Assembly (NCBI GenBank): GCA_963747535.1
Contig: CAVVFX010000002.1
Coordinates: 310,001-374,000 of the forward strand
From: CAVVFX01 sp963747535
GTDB lineage: Bacteria; Acidobacteriota; Terriglobia; Bryobacterales; Bryobacteraceae
Length of the DNA stretch: 64,000 bases
Reading direction: 5' to 3'
Below are positions 1 through 8,792 of the stretch, piece after piece; within the stretch, counting starts at the first letter, position 1, and each line of letters begins with the position of its first letter. The notes beneath the pieces are model-generated. The model saw only the letters and a program-made list of their open reading frames with translations, made no database searches and was not told where the DNA came from. The position numbers were made by a program, and so were the translations under genes.

Positions 1-2
1 CA

Positions 3-707
3 CAAGAGATCATCCACCGGTTTGCCGCCAAGGAGGCGGAGTTCTCTCAGGCCAGGGGCAATTATACCTATCGCCAGACCGTGAAGATTGTTGAACTCGA
101 TCCGTCCGGCAATCAGCAGGGCCAGTACGAGATGGTGGAAGACATTATCTTCACACCGGACGGCAAACGCAGCTCGAAGGTTATTCGCGCGCCTATGTCG
201 ACCCTCCATATCCTGCTGACGCCTGAAGACGAGCAGGATTTGCGGAGCGTCCAGCCGTTTGTTCTGACCACCGACCAGATACCGTATTACGACATCGCAT
301 ATCTAGGTCGGCAGAAAGTGGATGAGGTCGGCTGTTTCGCGTTTTCCGTAAAGCCCAAAAAACTGGAGAAAGGCAAGCGGTACTTCGAGGGGCAGATCTG
401 GGTGGATGACCGCGATCTGCAGATTGTGAAGACCTACGGCAAAGGTGTTGGGATCGTCAAGAAGGGGAACGAGTTCCCGCGCTTCGAGACCTACCGCGAG
501 CAGATCGACGGCAAGTACTGGTTCCCGACCTACACGCACGCGGACGATGTCCTGCACTTTCCGGGACAGGATCAGCGCATCACTATGACGGTGAAGTATC
601 AGGATTACAAACAGTTCAAGAGCCAGACGAACATCACGTTCGGCGACGAGGCTACGGACCCGGGCAAGAAGCCGGATACGAATCCGCAGATTACTCCTAA
701 GAAGTAG
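3..707 (+). CDS. Outer membrane lipoprotein-sorting-like protein, 5' end outside window
   Basis: The frame is open from the first bases of the window, so the N-terminus is missing and the GTG at 81 is not taken as the start. The visible 234 residues are rich in beta strand, with alternating hydrophobic and charged stretches and a lysine/proline-rich tail. They resemble acidobacterial proteins of the LolA-fold 'outer membrane lipoprotein-sorting protein' type (for example the segment EGQIWVDDRDLQIVKTYGKG). In that family the fold binds lipid acyl chains in the periplasm. The substrate cannot be told from sequence. It is followed at once by an R1 hairpin repeat. Family assignment is by pattern only and moderately sure. 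Confidence 0.6.
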   Translation, partial: QEIIHRFAAKEAEFSQARGNYTYRQTVKIVELDPSGNQQGQYEMVEDIIFTPDGKRSSKVIRAPMSTLHILLTPEDEQDLRSVQPFVLTTDQIPYYDIAYLGRQKVDEVGCFAFSVKPKKLEKGKRYFEGQIWVDDRDLQIVKTYGKGVGIVKKGNEFPRFETYREQIDGKYWFPTYTHADDVLHFPGQDQRITMTVKYQDYKQFKSQTNITFGDEATDPGKKPDTNPQITPKK

Positions 708-717
708 AAAATGACTC

Positions 718-765
718 CGTGGCGCAGACCATCGTTTTTTGTGGTCTGCGTTCCGCTGGGCAGCC
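718..765 (+). repeat. R1 hairpin repeat, copy 1
   Basis: Intergenic hairpin with arms CGCAGACCA (723-731) and TGGTCTGCG (742-750) and a T-rich 10-nt loop. It is followed by a short GCTGGGCAGCC tail. It is the first of ten clear copies in the window, all in this orientation. It lies just upstream of the FAD oxidoreductase start. Confidence 0.85.
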
Positions 766-807
766 TTGGTCCGCCCTGCAGGCTTTTGTGAGATGATTTT
801 AGACTTC

Positions 808-2424
808 ATGAGAGCACTGGTTCTATTTCTGTCCCTCGCGCTGCCGGCACTCGGCTCTACGCAGAAATTCGACGTCGTCGTCTACGGCGGAACTGCCGGC
901 GGCGTGATCGCGGCTGTCAGCGCCGCACGCGAAGGACTGCGGACTGCATTGATTGAGCCCGGCCACCACCTGGGCGGCATGGTGTCCGGCGGTCTGAGCG
1001 ACACCGACTTCGGCAAGAAAGAAGTGATAGGCGGCTATGCGCTGGAATTCTACGCGCGTGTGGCGGAGCATTATCACTTATCGCGCTTCGGCGTGCCGGT
1101 CGCGTGGTATCACGAGCCCCACGTTGCCGAGGATATCTTCCGGCAGATGCTCGGTGAAGCGAACGTCGCGGTATTCGAGAACCATGCGCTGCGCGAGAAG
1201 AACGGAGTGCGCAAAGATGGAGCCACGCTGCTCGAAATCGAACTGGACAGCGGCGACGTCTTCGCCGGCCAGATCTTCATGGATTGCAGCTACGAAGGCG
1301 ATCTGATGGCGCAGGCGGGCGTCTCCTACACCTACGGACGAGAAGGCGCGGCACAGTACAATGAATCGCTCGCCGGGGTGCGCGGCAAGACGCCGTTCCA
1401 CCAGTTCCTCGTCAACGTCTCGCCGTATGACGATCAACACCATCTATTGCCCGAAATCTCCGCCGGGAAACTGCTGCCGCCGGGCTCTCCGGATAAGAAA
1501 GTGCAGTCCTACAACTACCGTATGTGTTTGTCGGAAGTTCCCGCGAACATGGTCAGTTTTCTCAGGCCGGAAGGCTACGATCCGCATCGCTATGAATTGC
1601 TGGCGCGGCTGATCGCGGCGCGTACCCAGGCGGAAGGCAAGGTCCCGTCACTCAAAACGTTTCTGAAAATCGACCCGATACCGAACGGCAAGGCCGACAT
1701 AAACAATCAGGGTGCATTTTCCACCGATTACATCGGCGGCAGCTACGACTATCCCGAAGGCGACTATCGAACCCGCGCGAGAATCGCCAAAGCGCATCGC
1801 GACTACCAGGCCGGCCTCTTCTATTTCCTCGCCAACGACCCCAAGGTTCCCGAGGTCTTGCGCAACGAATTGAACCACTGGGGACTCGCCAGGGATGAGT
1901 TCGCCGACACCGATCACTGGCCCAACCAGCTATATATTCGCGAGGCGCGTCGCATGGTCGGCGAATATGTCGTGGTCCAGAAGGATGTGCAGACGGAACT
2001 CACCAAGCCGGACCCCATCGGAATGGGTTCTTACAACAGCGACTCGCACAACCTGGAGAGGATTGTCGATGCGGACGGGTTCGTGCGCAACGAAGGCGAC
2101 ATGCAAGTGGCCGTGAAGCCGTATCAAATCCCGTACCGCGTCATGCTGCCCAAGCGGACCGAGGCGCGCAATCTGCTTGTCCCGGTGTGTTTCTCGGCGA
2201 GTCATGTGGCCTATTCGTCATTGCGGATGGAGCCGCAGTACATGATCATCGGCCAGGCTGCGGGGGTGGCGGCTAAATTGGCGATCGCGAACCAGAAAGC
2301 GGTGCAGGAGATCGACACCGCCGCGTTGGGCGCAAATTTGAAAAAACAGGGCGCCGTGTTCGAATATGTTCCGTCACAGCAGATTTCCGGCGCAGGGCTG
2401 GTTCGTCGAACCGCATCACATTGA
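808..2424 (+). CDS. Secreted FAD-dependent oxidoreductase (FAD_oxidored family)
   Basis: This 538-residue protein starts at the ATG that opens a clear signal peptide (MRALVLFLSLALPALGS), so it is predicted to be exported. An in-frame ATG at 793 is an alternative, and anything earlier lies inside the R1 repeat. Right after the signal comes the dinucleotide-binding motif VYGGTAGGVIAA with the second glycine-rich stretch LGGMVSGGLSDTDFG. These are typical of the PF12831-type FAD oxidoreductases common in Acidobacteria and Planctomycetes. The C-terminal part (QAAGVAAKLAIA) is the usual flavin-closing segment. The substrate is unknown; relatives are often called xanthan lyase or glucose-inhibited-division-like without proof. 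A ROK kinase follows 63 bp downstream, which would fit sugar metabolism. Confidence 0.85.
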   Translation: MRALVLFLSLALPALGSTQKFDVVVYGGTAGGVIAAVSAAREGLRTALIEPGHHLGGMVSGGLSDTDFGKKEVIGGYALEFYARVAEHYHLSRFGVPVAWYHEPHVAEDIFRQMLGEANVAVFENHALREKNGVRKDGATLLEIELDSGDVFAGQIFMDCSYEGDLMAQAGVSYTYGREGAAQYNESLAGVRGKTPFHQFLVNVSPYDDQHHLLPEISAGKLLPPGSPDKKVQSYNYRMCLSEVPANMVSFLRPEGYDPHRYELLARLIAARTQAEGKVPSLKTFLKIDPIPNGKADINNQGAFSTDYIGGSYDYPEGDYRTRARIAKAHRDYQAGLFYFLANDPKVPEVLRNELNHWGLARDEFADTDHWPNQLYIREARRMVGEYVVVQKDVQTELTKPDPIGMGSYNSDSHNLERIVDADGFVRNEGDMQVAVKPYQIPYRVMLPKRTEARNLLVPVCFSASHVAYSSLRMEPQYMIIGQAAGVAAKLAIANQKAVQEIDTAALGANLKKQGAVFEYVPSQQISGAGLVRRTASH

Positions 2425-2487
2425 CACTACCCCGCACTCCGGAAGCCCTGCGTTGCCTTCCTGCTACCCTGAGACTTCGAGTTCAAG

Positions 2488-3528
2488 ATGAGTCAAACAA
2501 GCGGTAACCCGCAGCAAATCGTGGCCGGGGTGGATCTTGGCGGAACGGCCATCAATTTCACGTTGGTGAACAGGCAGGAACAATTCCTGATCGAGGGACT
2601 GTGCGAATACCCCGCCCGATCGACAGAGGGTCCGGAAATTTGTCTGCGGCAGATCGAGGACGGACTCAGGATCGCCGTGGAAAAGACAGGCGCACGACTG
2701 GCCGACATAGCGGTCGTGGGTCTCGATACGCCGGGTCCGGCTAGTTCGGCGGGCGTCCTGAGCGCTAAAGGCTCTACGAATTTTGTGCATCCGGAGTGGG
2801 CCGGGTTCGATATCCGGTCGAGCCTGGAAAGCCGTCTCGGCAAACCAGTACGGTATCTGAACGATGGCAATGCGGCCGCCCTTTGGGGACATTTTACGAT
2901 CTTCGGCGCAAGCAGTATGGAGACCTCGCTTTCCGCGATCATCGGTACGGGCCTGGGTGGCGGCATCATCATCGGGGGCCGTGACGTCAAAGGCAGGTGC
3001 GGCTTCGGCGGCGAGTTGGGTCACGTGCTGCTACCTTATCAGTCGATCCGCGGCATAGAGGGCCTGCAGCCTGACTGTAACTGCGGGCGTACGGGAGATC
3101 TGGAATCGCTCTGCTCGCTCACTGCGATCCAAAAGACTTTTCTTCCGTATTTTTTTGAACGCTATCCGGACCACGAACTCAAGAAACTCGGTAACCCGGG
3201 TAAGGCTGCGAAGTTAGTGCGCGGTCTCGCTGAGCGCGGCGATCCAATGTGCAAAGAGATCTTCCGTGTCCAGGCTCATGCGCTCGGGCTGTTCTTCGAT
3301 GAAATGGTAAATACCTTCGATCCGGATGCGCTGATTGTCGGCGGAGGCGCGTTGGAGACCGGGGAAAAGTTCCAGAAGTGGTTCCTCGACGAGATCCGCG
3401 CAGGGATGCCGCTGCAGCGCGCCGAGCAGGTGGATATTCCGATTTACGTGATACCCAACGGCGATACCGCCGGTGCTCGCGGCGCGGCGATTGAAGCGCT
3501 GCAGTTTGCCCGGCAACTCTGGGACTAA
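2488..3528 (+). CDS. ROK family sugar kinase (glucokinase-like)
   Basis: The protein of 346 residues has the N-terminal phosphate-binding motif AGVDLGGTAINF and the second ATP-site motif GTGLGGGIIIGG. It also has the ROK signature around GELGH plus a zinc-site region CNCGRTGDLE. In the ROK family this zinc site is CxCGxxGCxE; here the third cysteine is aspartate, which could still bind zinc but is unusual. The catalytic aspartate lies in the LNDGNAAALWG segment. The likely reaction is ATP-dependent phosphorylation of a hexose such as glucose, in the cytoplasm. There is no helix-turn-helix domain, so this is a kinase rather than a NagC-type regulator. It is probably co-transcribed with the upstream oxidoreductase. 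Confidence 0.88.
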   Translation: MSQTSGNPQQIVAGVDLGGTAINFTLVNRQEQFLIEGLCEYPARSTEGPEICLRQIEDGLRIAVEKTGARLADIAVVGLDTPGPASSAGVLSAKGSTNFVHPEWAGFDIRSSLESRLGKPVRYLNDGNAAALWGHFTIFGASSMETSLSAIIGTGLGGGIIIGGRDVKGRCGFGGELGHVLLPYQSIRGIEGLQPDCNCGRTGDLESLCSLTAIQKTFLPYFFERYPDHELKKLGNPGKAAKLVRGLAERGDPMCKEIFRVQAHALGLFFDEMVNTFDPDALIVGGGALETGEKFQKWFLDEIRAGMPLQRAEQVDIPIYVIPNGDTAGARGAAIEALQFARQLWD

Positions 3529-3602
3529 TCCCAATAGTGTTCACCAACCGGGCACGAAGCCCGCGTAAGGCCGGCTCTGGAGTTTGGCCACTTCAGCCAG
3601 AC

Positions 3603-3650
3603 CGTGGCGCAGACCATCGTCTTTTGTGGTCTGCGGGCCGCGTAGCAGCC
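3603..3650 (+). repeat. R1 hairpin repeat, copy 2
   Basis: Arms CGCAGACCA (3608-3616) and TGGTCTGCG (3627-3635) around loop TCGTCTTTTG, then a GGCCGC-GTA-GCAGCC second stem-loop with one mismatch. It sits between the ROK kinase and the cytochrome gene, same orientation as all others. Confidence 0.85.
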
Positions 3651-3715
3651 TTAGCGGGCAGAATTGCACGCCCCACCAATCAATCTTTCCGGGCTGTGCC
3701 AAAATCAAAGTTTCC

Positions 3716-5953
3716 GTGGGCCAGGTTCATCTCGCATTCTTCATCACAGCAACGCTGGCGTTGGGAACAATTTCCTGCCATTCCCAGCGCACGCCGCCGC
3801 GCACCGAATCTGCCTACACCGATGCGAAACAGTGCAAAGCCTGTCACCTTGCTATCTACCAGACTTACCAGCGCACGGGCATGGCGCAGGCTTTCTATCG
3901 TCCGGAGCCGAAGAATACTCCGGCGGGCACGTTCTTCCATAAGACCTCCGGAACTTACTTTCGCGTGTCGCAACGCGATGGCAAGTTCTACCAGCGTCGT
4001 TGGCAGATCGGCTACCAGGACCGCGAAGAGAACGTGGAGGAATCGCAAATCGATTACGTCATGGGATCGGGCCACGCCGTCCGCGCCTATCTGCATCGCA
4101 CCTCGCGCGGCACGTTGATCGAGTTGCCGCTCGCCTGGTACTCGGAGAAGGGCGGTCACTTTGGAATGAATCCGGGTTACGACACAGTAGCGCCGGACAC
4201 CCGCCGCAAGATCGGTTATGACTGCATGTTCTGCCATAACAGTTATCCCGAAGTTCCGGCAGGTCATGCGGCGGTCGGCAGTGAACCCGTCTTCGCTGGG
4301 AAATTGCCGGAGGGCATTGACTGCCAGCGATGCCACGGCCCCGGCGCGAATCACGTGGCGTTAGCACAAACCGCGGGCTCGACGAAGGAGACCATTCGCG
4401 CCGCGATTTTGAACCCGGCTCGCCTCGCCGCCGACCGCCAGATGGAGGTGTGCATGCAATGCCATCTGGAGACCACCAGCCGGCGCCTGCCGAGCGAGAT
4501 CAAGCGTTTCGATCGCGAGCCTTATTCCTATCGTCCCTCCGAGCCCTTGAGCCGTTTCAAGCTGTTCTTCGACAACGCTCCGGGCACGGGACGTGAGGCC
4601 AAGTTCGAAATTGTGAGTTCGGCATACCGGTTGCGCCAATCGCGCTGCTATCTGGCTACCGGTGGCAAGCTGACCTGCGAACTGTGCCACGACCCGCACA
4701 ATATTCCGCGTGGAGACGCAGCCCTGACGCACTACGCGAAGATCTGCCGGCAATGCCACGCCGCAGCTTTTGACAGCTTGGTCGCGGCCAATCAGCACCC
4801 GCGCGATGCGGACTGCACGGCCTGTCACATGCCGAAGCGGCGCACCGAGGACGTCGTGCATGCGGTGATGACCGACCATCTGATCGTGCGCCGCAAACCC
4901 GTCCGTGATCTGCTCGCGGAGTTCCCGGAGCATAACGATACCGACGCTACATCCTATCGGGGCAAGGTGGTTCCCTACTATGGTGAAGACGCCTTGTATT
5001 CGGCGGTTGCGCAGGTCAGCGAGAAAAGCAATCTGGTGGCGGGAATTCCGCAATTAGCCGCGGAGATCGAAAAACAGCATCCATCGCAAGTGGAGTTTTA
5101 TATCGCGCTGGGCGATGCGTGGCGCGACTCGGGCGATGCCGGGAAGGCAGTTGGCCCTTATGAGGAGGCGCTAAAGCGAGATCCGGGATCGGTGACTGCG
5201 CTGAAGCGACTGGGGCTCGCATTGGAGGACTCCGGACAGTTCTCGCGTTTGGGAGAAGTCCTGCAGCGCGCCACGCAGGCTGCTCCAACCGATCCTGCAG
5301 TATGGTTTCAACTCGGCTCGTTCGATTCCGATCAAGGTAGAAATGCGCAAGCGTTGACGGAACTGAAGAAGGCCGTCTCGCTCGATCCGGACATGGCGGA
5401 AGCGTACGAAAATTTTGGCGTGGCGCTAGCCGAGACCGGCCAGGTGGATCACGCGGAAGCGGCCTTTCGCGACTCGCTGCGCATTCGCCCCTACGATGCC
5501 CGGACTTACGCGAACCTCGGAAAGTTGCTGGCTCAAAAGAACGACGTGCCTCAGGCGATGTACTGCTATGAAAAAGCCATCGCAGCCAGGCCCGATTACG
5601 CTAATGCGCACTTCGAGTACGGTGTGCTGCTGGCGCGCTTGAACCGTTTGGATGCAGCGCAACAGCAGATGGAGGCGGCTCTGCGTTATGATCCACGATT
5701 CGCCGAAGCCCACAACCTGCTCGGCGGAATCTTTGAGATGAAGCAGAAAGTTGCGGCCGCCGCTCACGAGTATCGTGAAGCGGTGCGCCTCAAGCCAGGA
5801 TTCGCACGCGCGCAGCTGAATCTGGGCGCATTACTGGCGGCCAAAGGCGATCGCGTGGAAGCTGTCGAGCACCTGCAACTCGCGGCGCAAAGTAACGACG
5901 CGGAAACTGCAGGCCAGGCACGCCAGATGCTAGCGGAACTTCACACCAAATAG
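3716..5953 (+). CDS. Heptaheme cytochrome c with TPR domain, lipoprotein
   Basis: A GTG start at 3716 gives a lipoprotein signal (VHLAFFITATLALGTISC) with the lipid-anchor cysteine at residue 21. Upstream in-frame ATGs fall in the R1 repeat. The N-terminal half has seven CxxCH heme sites: CKACH, CMFCH, CQRCH, CMQCH, CELCH, CRQCH and CTACH. Their arrangement is like the cytochrome c554/doubled-CxxCH proteins. From about residue 460 to the end (745 aa) there are tandem TPR units ending in LGALLAAKGDRVEAVEHL. The protein is thus a membrane-anchored periplasmic electron carrier with a protein-interaction tail. The fusion is common in Acidobacteria and Planctomycetes; the electron partner is unknown. 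Confidence 0.88.
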   Translation: MGQVHLAFFITATLALGTISCHSQRTPPRTESAYTDAKQCKACHLAIYQTYQRTGMAQAFYRPEPKNTPAGTFFHKTSGTYFRVSQRDGKFYQRRWQIGYQDREENVEESQIDYVMGSGHAVRAYLHRTSRGTLIELPLAWYSEKGGHFGMNPGYDTVAPDTRRKIGYDCMFCHNSYPEVPAGHAAVGSEPVFAGKLPEGIDCQRCHGPGANHVALAQTAGSTKETIRAAILNPARLAADRQMEVCMQCHLETTSRRLPSEIKRFDREPYSYRPSEPLSRFKLFFDNAPGTGREAKFEIVSSAYRLRQSRCYLATGGKLTCELCHDPHNIPRGDAALTHYAKICRQCHAAAFDSLVAANQHPRDADCTACHMPKRRTEDVVHAVMTDHLIVRRKPVRDLLAEFPEHNDTDATSYRGKVVPYYGEDALYSAVAQVSEKSNLVAGIPQLAAEIEKQHPSQVEFYIALGDAWRDSGDAGKAVGPYEEALKRDPGSVTALKRLGLALEDSGQFSRLGEVLQRATQAAPTDPAVWFQLGSFDSDQGRNAQALTELKKAVSLDPDMAEAYENFGVALAETGQVDHAEAAFRDSLRIRPYDARTYANLGKLLAQKNDVPQAMYCYEKAIAARPDYANAHFEYGVLLARLNRLDAAQQQMEAALRYDPRFAEAHNLLGGIFEMKQKVAAAAHEYREAVRLKPGFARAQLNLGALLAAKGDRVEAVEHLQLAAQSNDAETAGQARQMLAELHTK

Positions 5954-5981
5954 CCCTGTGGCGCTGACTTCAGTCTGCTCT

Positions 5982-6386
5982 TTAGTAGCCGCGGTGTAGG
6001 GAAGAACTTTCTCCGGATGCCGATTGCGTCACGCCCGGCTGCATGAGTTCCGACACCGATACCGTCTGCTTATCTGCTGGAACCGCCAGCCGTATATCGA
6101 GTTCCCTGACGCCGCCACTGCGTGAAACAGTCACTTCACGCTCATAAATTGCGTAACCGTGAGCAGTGACTCGAAAGTCATACTCTCCGGCCGGCAACGT
6201 AGCGAAAGAGTATTGCCCAGCCTGATTGGTGACAACACTGGCCACAAACCCCGCAGGAGTGCTCATCGTTACAATCGCATCAGGGATCTGTTTTGTACCC
6301 TGACCGTCGAGAATCCGACCACGGAGATCAAAATGACCGGCCGCCAACAAGGGCAAAGCCGCTAACATAATTAAGGCAGTTTTCAT
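5982..6386 (-). CDS. Secreted carboxypeptidase-regulatory-like domain protein
   Basis: A small protein of 134 residues with a signal peptide (MKTALIMLAALPLLAAG) followed directly by one CarboxypepD_reg beta-sandwich (FDLRGRILDG ... TNQAGQYSFATLPAGEYDFRV). In larger acidobacterial proteins this domain precedes TonB-dependent receptor barrels; here it stands alone, ending in a serine-rich tail. The ribosome site is a GGGTCCTGGAA stretch just before the ATG. It may be a free adhesin-like periplasmic module or a stub of a receptor. It is convergent with the cytochrome gene, 28 bp away. Confidence 0.7.
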   Translation of the reverse strand: MKTALIMLAALPLLAAGHFDLRGRILDGQGTKQIPDAIVTMSTPAGFVASVVTNQAGQYSFATLPAGEYDFRVTAHGYAIYEREVTVSRSGGVRELDIRLAVPADKQTVSVSELMQPGVTQSASGESSSLHRGY

Positions 6387-6479
6387 TTCCAGGACCCTTT
6401 ATTTCTTCACTTACTTCGATGCGGCGTAAACGCTTTCGGTTATGAAAATCGGCCAAACTTTACGGAATTTAATAATTAT

Positions 6480-8792
6480 GTGCAGCGGTTGATTCACTGT
6501 GGCCCAATCGGCACAGCCCGTAGTACCATCACAAAGTACGCCGTGGTGCTCCAATACCTCCTCCCGATTCTTGTCGTGATACACGCCGTTGCGCAGGCTG
6601 CGCCACCAGACGACGGCTACACCGAGACGGTGCAACCGTTTCTTCGTCGCAACTGCGTAGCTTGCCACAATGACCAGCTCAACTCCGGCGGAATGAATTT
6701 TTCGCCGTACCTCACCGCGACGCCGTCCGTGGCCCTCAAGGATCGTGAGCAGTGGGAGCTGGTGGCGCAGAAACTTCGTGCCGGCGAGATGCCACCGAAA
6801 GGAATCCCGCGGCCTCCCGGCGACCAGATCGCCGCGCTGGTGAATTGGATTGAATCTTCTTACGCCCGCATCGATCGGGACACACCGCCTGATCCCGGAC
6901 GCGTCACCGCGCATCGCCTCAATCGATACGAGTACAACAACACCGTGCGCGATCTCCTGGGATTGGAATTGCAGGCGTCCGCCGATTTTCCGGTCGATCC
7001 CTACGGCTACGGCTTTGACAACATCGGCGACGTTCTATCGCTCTCGCCGGTGCTGACCGAGAAGTATCTGAAAGCCGCGGAGCACATCGCCAATATCGCG
7101 ATTCCGCCGACCGGCCCGATCAAGCCGATTATGTCGCGGTATCTCGCCGAACGCACGGGACAAGCACGGCAGCTCCACGTCGAAGCAACCCACGAGTTTC
7201 CCGTCGACGGCGAGTACACCTTGCGGTCGGCCTGGTTTCAAGGTCTCAAGATTGGAACCAAGCTGGAGGGCCGGCTCTATCTCGATGGCAAAGAAATATC
7301 GCACCATCCGCTGACTGTCTACACCGAGATGGACCGCGGATTCCAGACGTCCGGCGTACACGTCACCGCGGGCCTTCACCGGATCGAGGCTGACATTCGG
7401 TACGACGGTTTCCTGAAAGATCCGCCGTTTCTTGAATACATCCAGGTGTACGGGCCGGGCAAGCAGACTCCGGCCCAGGTTACGCCGGCTTATCAGCGCA
7501 TTTTCGTCTGCGGGCAGCACACGCCTGAATGCGCCCGGCGCATCATCGAACCGTTGGTGCATCGCGCCTATCGCCGTCCCGCAATGAAGAGCGAGGTCGA
7601 TGAACTCCTCAGCCTCATACGCATGGCGCAGAATCGCGGCGACACCTTTGAGAACGGCGTCCGCGTGGCACTGACGGCTATTCTGGTCAATCCGAATTTC
7701 CTGTTTCGGATCGAACGGGATCCCGCAGGCGCAGGTTCAATTCATCGCATCAGCGACATCGAACTGGCATCGCGTCTCTCCTATTTTTTGTGGAGCAGTA
7801 TGCCGGATGACGAAATGCTCACGCTTGCCGAACAGGACCGCCTGCACCTTCCGGAAATTCTGCATGCCCAGATGAAACGGTTGCTCGACGACCCGCGGTC
7901 CCGCGCCCTCGTGGATAATTTCGGCGGCCAGTGGCTGCAGTTCCGCAATCTCGATGTGCTCCAACCGGACCCCCACAAATTCCCCGAGTTCGACGCCGGT
8001 CTGCGCGAAGCCATGCGCACCGAAACCGAACTCTTCTTTGCCGCAATCATTCACGAGGACCGCAGCATTCTCGATTTTCTCGACGGCCGCTTTACCTATT
8101 TGAACGAACGGCTCGCTAAGCACTACGGGATCGACGAAGGGACGCCCTTTGGACCCGAGTTTCGCCGCGTCGAACTCGACGGCGCCGAGCGCAGCGGCGT
8201 TCTTACCCAGGCGAGTGTTCTCACGGTGTCTTCGTATCCCACGCGCACTTCGCCGGTGATTCGCGGGAAGTGGGTGCTGGAGAATCTCCTCGACACACCC
8301 CCTCCGCCTCCGCCTCCCGACGTCCCGCCATTGAATGAAGCTGCCGTCGGCACCACCGCTTCTCTGCGCGAGCAACTCGAGAAACATCGCTCCAATGCGG
8401 TGTGCGCAGGATGTCATGCTCGCATGGACCCGATCGGCTTCGGCCTCGAAAATTATGACGCGATCGGCCGCTATCGTACTACCGACGGCAAATTTCTCAT
8501 CGATTCGTCGGGCACGCTACCCAATGGGAAGTCCTTCGCCGGGGCTGCCGAACTGAAAACCATACTACGCAACGATCCGCAAAACTTCACCAGGGCGCTC
8601 AGCGCCAAGCTGCTGACTTACGCTCTGGGCCGGGGTCTCGAAGCTTACGACCGCGCCGCAATCGCCACCATCATGAATCGTGTCCAACAAAACGACTACC
8701 GATTTTCGGCCCTGGTTCAAGCTATTGTAGATAGTGTGCCGTTTCAGATGAGACGTACTGCGCCGGAGTCAAAGCCGGAGATAAAGCCATGA
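6480..8792 (+). CDS. DUF1592-type planctomycete/acidobacterial cytochrome c protein
   Basis: A large exported protein. The GTG at 6480 is the longest start, but the GTG at 6543 directly opens a signal peptide (VVLQYLLPILVVIHAVAQA) and may be the real one. Domains in order: a PSCyt-type heme domain with CVACH; DUF1587 (TAHRLNRYEYNNTVRDLLG); DUF1595 (YRRPAMKSEVDELLSL); DUF1592 (LASRLSYFLWSSMPDDEML); DUF1588 (SVLTVSSYPTRTSPVIRGKW) ending in a run of seven prolines; a second heme site CAGCH; and C-terminal DUF1585 (AKLLTYALGRGLEAYD). The set is the hallmark of this family, whose reaction is not established. It overlaps the next gene by 4 bp (ATGA), and the two families nearly always occur as a pair. 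Confidence 0.9.
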   Translation: MQRLIHCGPIGTARSTITKYAVVLQYLLPILVVIHAVAQAAPPDDGYTETVQPFLRRNCVACHNDQLNSGGMNFSPYLTATPSVALKDREQWELVAQKLRAGEMPPKGIPRPPGDQIAALVNWIESSYARIDRDTPPDPGRVTAHRLNRYEYNNTVRDLLGLELQASADFPVDPYGYGFDNIGDVLSLSPVLTEKYLKAAEHIANIAIPPTGPIKPIMSRYLAERTGQARQLHVEATHEFPVDGEYTLRSAWFQGLKIGTKLEGRLYLDGKEISHHPLTVYTEMDRGFQTSGVHVTAGLHRIEADIRYDGFLKDPPFLEYIQVYGPGKQTPAQVTPAYQRIFVCGQHTPECARRIIEPLVHRAYRRPAMKSEVDELLSLIRMAQNRGDTFENGVRVALTAILVNPNFLFRIERDPAGAGSIHRISDIELASRLSYFLWSSMPDDEMLTLAEQDRLHLPEILHAQMKRLLDDPRSRALVDNFGGQWLQFRNLDVLQPDPHKFPEFDAGLREAMRTETELFFAAIIHEDRSILDFLDGRFTYLNERLAKHYGIDEGTPFGPEFRRVELDGAERSGVLTQASVLTVSSYPTRTSPVIRGKWVLENLLDTPPPPPPPDVPPLNEAAVGTTASLREQLEKHRSNAVCAGCHARMDPIGFGLENYDAIGRYRTTDGKFLIDSSGTLPNGKSFAGAAELKTILRNDPQNFTRALSAKLLTYALGRGLEAYDRAAIATIMNRVQQNDYRFSALVQAIVDSVPFQMRRTAPESKPEIKP

